From an uncultured Flavobacteriaceae bacterium (GTDB taxonomy: Bacteria > Bacteroidota > Bacteroidia > Flavobacteriales > Flavobacteriaceae): a DNA stretch of 33,991 bases. The notes under the pieces are model-generated. The model worked only from the letters and a program-made list of their open reading frames with translations, made no database searches and had not been told where the DNA came from. The DNA lies in the NCBI GenBank assembly GCA_905479835.1, contig CAJQNZ010000074.1, positions 1 through 33,991 on the forward strand. Reading direction: 5' to 3'. Position numbers and translations under genes: made by a program. Positions 10,190-16,593 of this stretch are shown piece after piece (position 1 is the first letter of the stretch; each line of letters begins with the position of its first letter).

Positions 10190-10846
10190 TTGCATTCGTA
10201 TTCAACATCAAATCTTTTAATTAAACTCAAGGAACAATCAGAAAAACTGAAGTTCATAACTCAAAGCATGAACTTTAATTTGCCAGATTATACATTTGAA
10301 GAAACAGAAAGAATTTTTGCAGATTATGGATGGTATATCCCTCCATTTATAGGAATTGGAATTGTATTTCAACTTGTTGATCTTTTTGAAAGTAATAATG
10401 TAAATGAGGCTGAAAACCTACTTGTTAAATATTTCAAAATAAACCTTAAAGAGATTGAATCTGACTTAATAAAAAGTCTCCCAGAAAGAAAAGACATTCT
10501 AAGAGAAGCATTTCTTTCACATCGAAAAAAACTATTTTACTGTTCAACAATACTGTTTTTATCACAAGCAGATGGCATTTGTGATTCAATTATTTTTAGA
10601 GGGAGAGAAATAGGCAAAATTAAAAATAAGGATAAAAATCATCCAATTATAAATATCCTTGCAGAAAAGAATTCTCTTACAGATCATTATAATAAAGAAA
10701 CCAAGAATTCCAATTATTTTAGTGACTTAAATCGTCATGGTGTTGTCCATGGAATTTCTAATGACTATGGCAACGAATTGAATAGTTTAAAAGCATTATC
10801 ATTAGTTTGCTGTGTTTCTGACTTTGGAAGGTATAATTCACAATAA
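10190..10846 (+). CDS. Uncharacterised protein with a C-terminal HEPN-like R-x4-H motif
   Basis: No named family is recognised with certainty. The protein (218 aa from the TTG at 10190, 192 aa from the ATG at 10268) is helical and soluble, with no signal peptide. Near its C-terminus is NRHGVVHGISNDYG (181-194), where R182 and H187 form the R-x4-H pattern of HEPN ribonuclease-like domains. A helix with LFLSQADGICDSI (122-134) precedes it. Proteins with this R-H-x-x-x-H-G plus DYG signature occur as scattered accessory genes of unknown role, some linked to phage defence or toxins. The gene interrupts the moaD-moaE order and abuts the convergent DUF3817 gene with no gap. The start is uncertain. 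A job in Moco synthesis is not supported. Confidence 0.65.
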   Translation: MHSYSTSNLLIKLKEQSEKLKFITQSMNFNLPDYTFEETERIFADYGWYIPPFIGIGIVFQLVDLFESNNVNEAENLLVKYFKINLKEIESDLIKSLPERKDILREAFLSHRKKLFYCSTILFLSQADGICDSIIFRGREIGKIKNKDKNHPIINILAEKNSLTDHYNKETKNSNYFSDLNRHGVVHGISNDYGNELNSLKALSLVCCVSDFGRYNSQ

Positions 10847-11125
10847 TTACTCTTTCCTAAAATATTTCTTATCCGCATAAAATGTTCCGAAAGGAATTAA
10901 TGAGCATATCAGAACAATGAAAAATGCTTTATTATCCCATTTATAATGTGACTTCAATAAAAATGCAAGAATCACATATCCTATAAATAACAATCCGTGA
11001 GGCATTCCTAGCATTTTTACATATTGAGGATCATTGGCAAAATACTTAATTGGTGTTGCGATGAACAACAATAACAAGTACGATACTCCTTCTAGAAACG
11101 CTACTACTCTAAATATTTTTTCCAT
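10847..11125 (-). CDS. DUF3817-family small membrane protein
   Basis: The 92-aa protein has three predicted membrane segments: about 7-26 (VVAFLEGVSYLLLLFIA), 43-61 (PHGLLFIGYVILAFLL) and 68-84 (AFFIVLICSLIPFGTFY). The layout and the motifs FLEGVSYLLLL and MPHGLLFIGY fit DUF3817, an inner-membrane family of unknown function. It ends in a charged YADKKYFRKE tail. Its stop codon is directly adjacent to the stop of the convergent gene before it. Upstream lies a large inverted repeat, and I see no clear -7 box. Confidence 0.8.
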   Translation of the reverse strand: MEKIFRVVAFLEGVSYLLLLFIATPIKYFANDPQYVKMLGMPHGLLFIGYVILAFLLKSHYKWDNKAFFIVLICSLIPFGTFYADKKYFRKE

Positions 11126-11143
11126 TGATTTTATGTTTTTTAA

Positions 11144-11253
11144 GTCAGTTCGAGTGTTTTTGACAAAAAACGTATCGAGAACTATTAAAATAAAAATTAC
11201 TATTCTCGATATAATTTTTGTTCATTTCAATCTCAAAAACCACTCGAATTGAC
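11144..11253. repeat. Imperfect inverted-repeat element between the DUF3817 gene and moaE
   Basis: The left arm 11144-11163 begins GTCAGTTCGAGTG and its partner 11233-11253 ends CACTCGAATTGAC; they pair with one mismatch and one indel. Nested inside, TATCGAGAA (11173-11181) pairs exactly with TTCTCGATA (11203-11211). The arms contain CAAAAA-type tracts that also correspond. The element is non-coding and about 110 bp. The TTCGAGTG..TTTTGA unit recurs at 26827-26844, so it belongs to a dispersed family. Confidence 0.75.
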
Positions 11254-11299
11254 GTAATTTTTAATTAATGGCAAAGATACATTTGATAGTTTAATTTAT

Positions 11300-11307
11300 T
11301 AAATTTG
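11300..11307 (+). promoter_or_regulatory. -7 promoter box of moaE
   Basis: TAAATTTG matches TAnnTTTG and lies 22 bases before the moaE ATG, followed by an A-rich leader. The nearest upstream TTTG (11282-11285) is only 14 bases away, which is short for a -33 element. Confidence 0.5.
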
Positions 11308-11329
11308 TAAGAGTAAAATTTCAATAAAA

Positions 11330-11755
11330 ATGTCTCGTAATTCTTCTATACAAATAACTTCTGAAAAACTAAATCTTCAAGATTGTTATGATTTTGTGCA
11401 AGATGCTTCTTGTGGTGGAATTGCTTTATTTGTAGGAACAGTTCGTAATAAAACGAAAGAAAAAGAAGTAATTTTATTGGATTTCTCCACTTACAAACCA
11501 ATGGCAATTAAAGAAATACAGAAAATTGCAGATGCGGCTTTGGAAAAATACGACATCTTAAAAATTGCAATTCACCATGCTGAAGGAGAACTTGCTATTG
11601 GACGTATTCCAGTGATTATTGCAGTTTCATCACCTCATCGTAAGGCTGCATTTGAGGCTTGTGAATATGCAATTGACACTTTAAAAGATACAGTTCCTAT
11701 TTGGAAAAAAGAACATTTTATTGATGGTGAAGTTTGGGTGAATTCTACTCCTTAA
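11330..11755 (+). CDS. moaE: Molybdopterin synthase catalytic subunit MoaE
   Basis: MoaE converts cyclic pyranopterin monophosphate to molybdopterin using two sulfurs delivered by MoaD. The 141-aa protein shows the family blocks GGIALFVGTVRN (29-40), HHAEGELAIGRIPVIIAV (82-99), SSPHRKAAFEAC (100-111) and LKDTVPIWKKEHF (118-130). Conserved residues visible are R104 in the HR pair and the active-site lysines K119 and K126 or K127. The ATG at 11330 gives a normal N-terminus. It lies 30 bases before the DUF1456 gene, on the same strand. Confidence 0.95.
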   Translation: MSRNSSIQITSEKLNLQDCYDFVQDASCGGIALFVGTVRNKTKEKEVILLDFSTYKPMAIKEIQKIADAALEKYDILKIAIHHAEGELAIGRIPVIIAVSSPHRKAAFEACEYAIDTLKDTVPIWKKEHFIDGEVWVNSTP

Positions 11756-11773
11756 ACTTCATTAAAAAACACT

Positions 11774-11781
11774 TACATTTG
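11774..11781 (+). promoter_or_regulatory. -7 box four bases before the DUF1456 start codon
   Basis: TACATTTG matches TAnnTTTG, and only four bases separate it from the ATG at 11786. Transcription from it would begin at or next to the A of the ATG, giving a leaderless mRNA. No -33 TTG is obvious. Confidence 0.4.
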
Positions 11782-11785
11782 CAAT

Positions 11786-12034
11786 ATGGGACTTACAAAT
11801 AATGACATTTTTAAAAAATTACGCGTAGCACACAAGTTGCGTGACGATGATATCGTAAAAATACTTGCTTTGGTAGATTTTAAAGTGAGTAAAAGTGAGT
11901 TGGGAGCATTTTTCAGGAAGGAAGATCATCCGAAATATATGGAATGTGGAGATCAGATATTACGTAATTTTTTAAACGGATTGATTATTCATCTTCGAGG
12001 TCCGATGCCGAAAAAAGATGCACCAAAAAGTTAA
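11786..12034 (+). CDS. DUF1456 family protein (single-repeat form)
   Basis: The 82-aa protein resembles one repeat of the DUF1456/YehS family, recognisable by LTNNDIFKKLRVAH at the N-terminus, FFRKEDHPKYMECGD (42-56) and FLNGLIIHLRG (62-72). Family members such as YehS are usually about 150 aa with two such repeats, so this is a half-length form. It has no signal peptide or membrane segment, and its function is unknown. Its last 17 bases overlap the start of the MFS transporter gene, which suggests coupled translation. Confidence 0.8.
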   Translation: MGLTNNDIFKKLRVAHKLRDDDIVKILALVDFKVSKSELGAFFRKEDHPKYMECGDQILRNFLNGLIIHLRGPMPKKDAPKS

Positions 12035-13223
12035 ACTTGGTCTAAAAGAAAACTGGTTACAATTCACCATATTGGTGATTGTAAATGCATTTGTGGGAGG
12101 AATGGTAGGTCTTGAACGCACCATTTTTCCAAAGTTTGCCGAACTAGAATTTGGAATCGCTTCCAAAACTGCCATTTTATCTTTCATTGTTGCTTTTGGA
12201 ATTACAAAAGCCATCACTAATTATTTTACTGGTAAACTCGCCAATAGATTCGGACGAAAAAATCTTTTAATTATCGGTTGGCTATTCGCCATTCCGATTC
12301 CGTTTATTTTAATCTATGCACCTTCTTGGAATTGGGTAATTTTTGCCAATATTTTATTGGGAATCAATCAAGGGCTGACTTGGAGTAGTACTGTGGTAAT
12401 GAAAATAGATTTGGTAGGAGAAAAAGATCGTGGATTGGCGATGGGAATCAATGAATTTGCTGGTTATTTTGCAGTTGGAATTGTGGCTTTTCTTACAGGA
12501 ATGATTGCTCAAAAATATGGTGTTACTCCATATCCTTTTTATCTAGGAATTGGGATTTCAATTATTGGATTGTTGTTGTCTATAATATTTGTAAGAGACA
12601 CAAGAGCGTTTGTCAATATAGAACAAAAAACAACAAGCAATAAAGAACTTGATAGTGTCTTTCTTGACACCACTTTTAAAGATAAATCACTCAGTTCCAT
12701 CACGCAAGCAGGACTGGTCAACAACCTTAATGACGGAATGATATGGGGAATTTTACCAATACTATTATTGTCATTGAATTATGATTCAAAAAACATCGGA
12801 ATTATTGCGGCTATTTATCCTACTGTATGGGGAATTGGGCAATTATTTACCGGAAAAATGTCTGATATTTATTCCAAAAAGAAAATGCTTTTTTGGGGAA
12901 TGTTATTGCAAGGAATTGCCATATTATTGATTCCTTCTTTTACGGATTTTTATGAATTATGTTTTATTGCAGCCATTTTAGGGTTGGGAACAGCATTGGT
13001 ATATCCTACTTTTTTATCGGCAATTGCAAGTGCAACGTCTCCGACACAACGTGCTGAAAGTATTGGTGTTTTTAGGCTTTGGAGAGATCTTGGTTATGCA
13101 ATTGGAGCAATACTTTCTGGAATTATTGCGGATATATATGGAGTAGAAACTGCTATTATTGCAATCGGAATTATTACCGTTTTATCTTCGCTGGTAATAC
13201 AGTTTAGGATGCCAAAAAGTTAA
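12018..13223 (+). CDS. MFS transporter, substrate unknown
   Basis: The 401-aa protein has about twelve hydrophobic segments in two six-helix halves. The MFS motif A is visible between TM2 and TM3 (GKLANRFGRKN) and repeated in the second half (GKMSDIYSKKK). A polar loop of about 40 residues after VRDTRAF separates the halves. The ATG overlaps the DUF1456 gene by 17 bases. Its stop overlaps the stop of the convergent moeB-like gene by four bases. The position inside the Moco locus suggests, but does not show, a link to an oxyanion or a molybdoenzyme substrate. Confidence 0.85.
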   Translation: MHQKVKLGLKENWLQFTILVIVNAFVGGMVGLERTIFPKFAELEFGIASKTAILSFIVAFGITKAITNYFTGKLANRFGRKNLLIIGWLFAIPIPFILIYAPSWNWVIFANILLGINQGLTWSSTVVMKIDLVGEKDRGLAMGINEFAGYFAVGIVAFLTGMIAQKYGVTPYPFYLGIGISIIGLLLSIIFVRDTRAFVNIEQKTTSNKELDSVFLDTTFKDKSLSSITQAGLVNNLNDGMIWGILPILLLSLNYDSKNIGIIAAIYPTVWGIGQLFTGKMSDIYSKKKMLFWGMLLQGIAILLIPSFTDFYELCFIAAILGLGTALVYPTFLSAIASATSPTQRAESIGVFRLWRDLGYAIGAILSGIIADIYGVETAIIAIGIITVLSSLVIQFRMPKS

Positions 13224-14314
13224 AACCCTTCAATTCCACCTTCAAGACTTTTCACTTTTAAATTAGGAAATTGCTCTTTACATAAATAGGTTGCTCGCAA
13301 ACTTGAATTTCCACGATTGCAAACGAAAATATATTGGTTATAAAGTTCTTTTAATTCGTCTAGCCATTCGTCAATATCATAAAATGGAACTTTTTCATCT
13401 ACTTCAAATGGCAGTTCCAAATCCTCATCATCCATCACAGAAATTATTTTAATTGTGGCTTTTTTATTTTCCAATGTCTTCTTAAAATTTTCTTGAGAAA
13501 TGATAATCGATTCTTCAACTTCACACGAAATATCTTCATAAGATTCCGACTCAAATATCTGAGCAATTTTCTGCTTGTTAAAAGCAGATTTTAATTGCAT
13601 CTTAAACAGGGAATTCTCTAAAGAATTATATATTAGTAATTGTCTAATCAGACTTTTACCTATTCCTGTTACAATTTTCAGAACTTCATTGGCTTGCATA
13701 ATTCCAATAATTCCAACGATGGAATTCAGCGTTCCTATTTCAGAACAATTTGGAATATTATTGGTTGGGATTTCTGGGAAAGCATCTCGAAGATTGGGTG
13801 TACGAATTCCATTTTCGTCTAGATAATTGAATGTTGATACATATCCGTCAAACTTATACAAAGAACCATACACAAGAACTTTGTCTTTAATAACACAAGC
13901 GTCGTTTAATAAGTATTTGGTAGGTAAATGATCTGTGCAATCCAATACAATTTCAGCATTCGAAATCAATTCAAAAACATTGTGCTTAGTGATAGATTCA
14001 TTTGTAAAAGAAACATTAACGATTGGTGAAATGGACTGAATATAATTTGCTAAGACCTCAGCCTTGGGCTTTCCTAAATCATAGGTCGTGAAAAAAACTT
14101 GACGATGTAGATTACTCACATCTACTGTATCGTAATCCACCAAATGAATATTTCCAACACCACTTCCAGCCAAGTAAACTGCAGCAACAGAACCCAAACC
14201 TCCACAACCTACGATTGTGACTGTAGCGTTTCGTAACTTTTCTTGGCCTTTTTCTCCTATTTCGGAAAGGGTTGTTTGGCGTTGGTATAAATCTTTTGCT
14301 GAAATTTCTGACAT
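13220..14314 (-). CDS. moeB: MoeB/ThiF-type E1 adenylyltransferase with C-terminal rhodanese-like domain
   Basis: The E1 activates the MoaD C-terminus by adenylation. The 364-aa protein (ATG at 14312-14314) has the nucleotide loop GCGGLGS (36-42), the DYDTVDVSNLHRQ motif with R71 (60-72), and LDCTDHL with D128. C190 in NCSEIGT is the candidate catalytic cysteine. The zinc-binding CxxC pairs of classical MoeB are absent: TPNLRDAFPE stands where the first CxxC would be. The tail (about 260-364) is a degenerate rhodanese with the loop CNRGNSS (332-338), as in the MOCS3/Uba4/MoeZ type where the rhodanese passes sulfur to the carrier. The frame extends seven codons upstream to a TTG, but the ATG one base after the preceding smORF is the natural start. 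Confidence 0.9.
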   Translation of the reverse strand: MSEISAKDLYQRQTTLSEIGEKGQEKLRNATVTIVGCGGLGSVAAVYLAGSGVGNIHLVDYDTVDVSNLHRQVFFTTYDLGKPKAEVLANYIQSISPIVNVSFTNESITKHNVFELISNAEIVLDCTDHLPTKYLLNDACVIKDKVLVYGSLYKFDGYVSTFNYLDENGIRTPNLRDAFPEIPTNNIPNCSEIGTLNSIVGIIGIMQANEVLKIVTGIGKSLIRQLLIYNSLENSLFKMQLKSAFNKQKIAQIFESESYEDISCEVEESIIISQENFKKTLENKKATIKIISVMDDEDLELPFEVDEKVPFYDIDEWLDELKELYNQYIFVCNRGNSSLRATYLCKEQFPNLKVKSLEGGIEGF

Positions 14315-14315
14315 C

Positions 14316-14495
14316 CTATCCCGCCATTTTCCCAATTGAAATGATTAATAAGACAACTCCTAAAGTAAGAATTGCATATCCAATCATTGCTTGTTTTTTA
14401 TCTTTTACTTGGTCTTTTACAAATGACATATTTACTGTGTTAAACAACACCAACATCAATCCTATTCCTGTAAATAGTACTCCTAATGATAACAT
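14316..14495 (-). CDS. Small two-helix membrane protein (59 aa), function unknown
   Basis: The frame starts with ATG at 14493-14495 (MLSLGVLFTGIG) and stops with TAG at 14316-14318, one base before the moeB ATG. Two hydrophobic segments (about 2-20 and 38-55) flank a short polar loop with KDQVKDKKQ. The composition and the tight spacing to moeB, with the pattern stop-G-ATG, argue for a real translated gene. I do not recognise a named family. Upstream it is separated from mobA by a palindromic repeat. Confidence 0.7.
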   Translation of the reverse strand: MLSLGVLFTGIGLMLVLFNTVNMSFVKDQVKDKKQAMIGYAILTLGVVLLIISIGKMAG

Positions 14496-14513
14496 AATTT
14501 TTATATTTTATAT

Positions 14514-14566
14514 GTCTGGTCGAGCACAATCGAAACCTTAAACCTCTCGACTGCGCTCGAGGAGAC
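14514..14566. repeat. REP-like palindromic element
   Basis: Two 24-base arms (14514-14537, beginning GTCTGGTCGAGC, and 14543-14566, ending GCTCGAGGAGAC) form an imperfect hairpin with a five-base loop (TTAAA). The right arm contains CTCGACTGCGCTCGAG, a motif common in intergenic palindromes of Flavobacteriaceae. It lies between mobA and the smORF, within a probable transcript, so it may act as an RNA hairpin. Confidence 0.75.
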
Positions 14567-14575
14567 ATTCTATTT

Positions 14576-15706
14576 TTATTTAAACTCTTTTTTCGCCTTT
14601 TGATATTCTTCAGGCGTGTTTATATTCTGGATAAAATGGTTGTCAACTTCAACAATTTCTACCTCTGAATTTATCAAAACCTTACGAGGACAAGAATATC
14701 CTTGTGATAAATAACTCAACAAAACAGGATAGGCTTTTGGCTCCCATATTGTAATTAGAGGTTCTGGAAATTCGCTGTCTTTTCCTTTAAAAGCAGTTGC
14801 TATTTTCTTAGGGTTACGATGTTTTAATAATGTATGAATCATCTTAAGATTCACATAAGGAACATCCGTAGCAATGACAAACCAAGCAGTATTTGGGTTT
14901 TCTTGAAATGCCGAACAAATTCCTCCAAAAGGGCCTAAGTCTTTGAATTTATCAATAATGAAATTTTCAGAATTTTCTTGTTCCTCTCTTACCGAAAAAT
15001 AAACTCCTTTTTGGGTTTCATTATAATGCAAGAAAATCTTACTAAACTGTTCATATAAATATTCACTTTGAGGCTGTCCATGATATTCTAACAATGATTT
15101 GTCAGTTCCCATTCGAGTACTTTTTCCACCTTTAAGAATCAATGCTTGAACTGGAGGAATCGCCTCTTCAATTAATCGATAAATATGTGTCGAAATTGAA
15201 TCAATATCATCAATCATATAACATTTCAGATTCTGAATGTTTGGATATCTTTCTACTAAAAAGTCAAAATACTTAGAATCTTCATTCATCTTTATGACAA
15301 ACTGGATATTGCCCAATTGATCCAATCTTTTTAATACGGATGCTTCTTTTTCATTATCCAAAATCAATATTTGCTTTTCACCTTGATAATGATTTCCATT
15401 TATACATACCAAATCGTATTGAGAAAGTTGAATTAGAGAATTGTATGGATTCAGAACCGTTTCAGAATTTACTTCTAAATTCCCAGAATGGTGAAATGTA
15501 AAAACATCCAATATTGGCGCTTGAATTTCATCATTATGACTTGCATCTAAATATGCAATTTTTGATGTTTTTTGTTGATTTTTGGCTATTTTTTGAACTA
15601 AATTGGTAATTATTGAGCATTTAACACCTAAAAATGAAATTTCATTAGCAGCGTAATTACCATAATTTCTACGCGTAAGTTTAGTATGTTTTTGGTGTTT
15701 ACTCAT
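14576..15706 (-). CDS. mobA: MobA-type molybdenum cofactor guanylyl/cytidylyltransferase with N-terminal extension
   Basis: The C-terminal half (from about residue 186) is a nucleotidyltransferase of the MobA class. It has the signature ILKGGKSTRMGTDKS (190-204), whose first residues differ from the usual LAGG, then GPFGGICSAF (258-267), ATDVPYVN (279-286) and INTPEEY near the end. It should add a nucleotide to Moco. The N-terminal 185 residues have a MobB-like look (ISFLGVKCSIITNLVQKIA) but no Walker A loop. The ATG at 15704-15706 overlaps the moaC stop (ATGAGTAA), an arrangement of coupled genes. The frame is open one codon further to a TTG, which I do not use. Confidence 0.88.
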   Translation of the reverse strand: MSKHQKHTKLTRRNYGNYAANEISFLGVKCSIITNLVQKIAKNQQKTSKIAYLDASHNDEIQAPILDVFTFHHSGNLEVNSETVLNPYNSLIQLSQYDLVCINGNHYQGEKQILILDNEKEASVLKRLDQLGNIQFVIKMNEDSKYFDFLVERYPNIQNLKCYMIDDIDSISTHIYRLIEEAIPPVQALILKGGKSTRMGTDKSLLEYHGQPQSEYLYEQFSKIFLHYNETQKGVYFSVREEQENSENFIIDKFKDLGPFGGICSAFQENPNTAWFVIATDVPYVNLKMIHTLLKHRNPKKIATAFKGKDSEFPEPLITIWEPKAYPVLLSYLSQGYSCPRKVLINSEVEIVEVDNHFIQNINTPEEYQKAKKEFK

Positions 15707-16175
15707 CAATTTTTATATCTGATTTGCCTCCAGTTTTTTCAATCAACTTTACTTCCTTAATAATCATCTCTTGTGATATCGATTTACACATATCATAAAC
15801 CGTCAACGCTGTAATGCTTGCTCCAGTTAATGCTTCCATTTCTACGCCAGTTTTTCCTTCTATTTCTACAGAACAAATAATCTCTATTTCTTCTTTATTA
15901 ATGATTTTAATATCTATATCTACTCCTTGAATCATTAATGGGTGACACATAGGAATCAAATCAGAAGTTTTTTTCACTGCTTGAATTCCTGCAATAATGG
16001 CTGTTTGAAAAACCGGACCTTTTTTGGTTGTTAATTCGTCATTTTCAAAATGAGAAATGATTTCTGTTCCCAAAAACATAATTGCTCTAGCAGTTGCCTT
16101 TCTTTTGGTGATTTTTTTATCGCCAACATTAACCATTTTTGGTTGGTTCTTTTTATTTATGTGTGAAAAACTCAT
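15699..16175 (-). CDS. moaC: Cyclic pyranopterin monophosphate synthase MoaC
   Basis: MoaC rearranges the MoaA product to cyclic pyranopterin monophosphate. The 158-aa protein begins with FSHINKKNQPKMVNVGDK and has all family landmarks: KKGPVFQTA with K51/K52, LIPMCHPL (73-80), EGKTGVEMEALTGAS (106-120), and YDMCKS with D128 and K131, which match the E. coli catalytic positions. It ends in TGGKSDIKIDE. It lies 26 bases after the four-helix-bundle gene and overlaps mobA by eight bases, so moaC and mobA are very likely cotranscribed and translationally coupled. Confidence 0.96.
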   Translation of the reverse strand: MSFSHINKKNQPKMVNVGDKKITKRKATARAIMFLGTEIISHFENDELTTKKGPVFQTAIIAGIQAVKKTSDLIPMCHPLMIQGVDIDIKIINKEEIEIICSVEIEGKTGVEMEALTGASITALTVYDMCKSISQEMIIKEVKLIEKTGGKSDIKIDE

Positions 16176-16201
16176 TTAAAATAGTTTTAAGTTTTGAATG
16201 G

Positions 16202-16558
16202 TTAATTTTTAGTTAGGTTCTGTTGAGACGTTTTAACTATCGAGGTTAATATTCGTATCAATTCATCAATATCCAAAATTAATAATTTAACGTCTAAATT
16301 CGTTAATTCACTTTCTTTTAATAAACGTAACCAGTATTTTGTTTCTCTTGCTTCTTTTGAAGAAATTGACATTTTAGCGGTAAAATCTCTTTTACTTTGG
16401 CCTGCCAAAGCTTCTTCAATATTTGCGCCAATAGAAGTCCCGCTTCTTAACAACTGCTTTGAAATAATATATTCTTTTTCACTTAATAATTTTTTATAAA
16501 GTGAGATTATTTTAAGCGAAAATTGAAAACTCTTTTTTTGGACTATACTTTCTCTCAT
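16202..16558 (-). CDS. Four helix bundle protein (23S rRNA intervening-sequence protein family)
   Basis: The 118-aa helical protein fits the TIGR02436-type four helix bundle family, shown by SLKIISLYKKLLSEKEYIISKQLLRSGTSI split over residues 14-43, then GANIEEALAGQSKRDF (44-59), KMSISSKEARETKYWLRLL (62-80) and LLILDIDELIRILTSIVKTS (91-110). The family was first found in 23S rRNA intervening sequences, but freestanding copies like this one are common in Bacteroidota. It sits 35 bases after moeA and 26 before moaC in the same direction, so it is probably cotranscribed. It has no known role in Moco synthesis. Confidence 0.88.
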   Translation of the reverse strand: MRESIVQKKSFQFSLKIISLYKKLLSEKEYIISKQLLRSGTSIGANIEEALAGQSKRDFTAKMSISSKEARETKYWLRLLKESELTNLDVKLLILDIDELIRILTSIVKTSQQNLTKN

Positions 16559-16593
16559 ATCTAATTTTTTAACTCAAAACTAAGCACTTAAAA

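Noticed and set aside
16202-16558. Intervening sequence within a 23S rRNA gene
   Set aside because: No rRNA sequence surrounds the gene; both neighbours are Moco genes.
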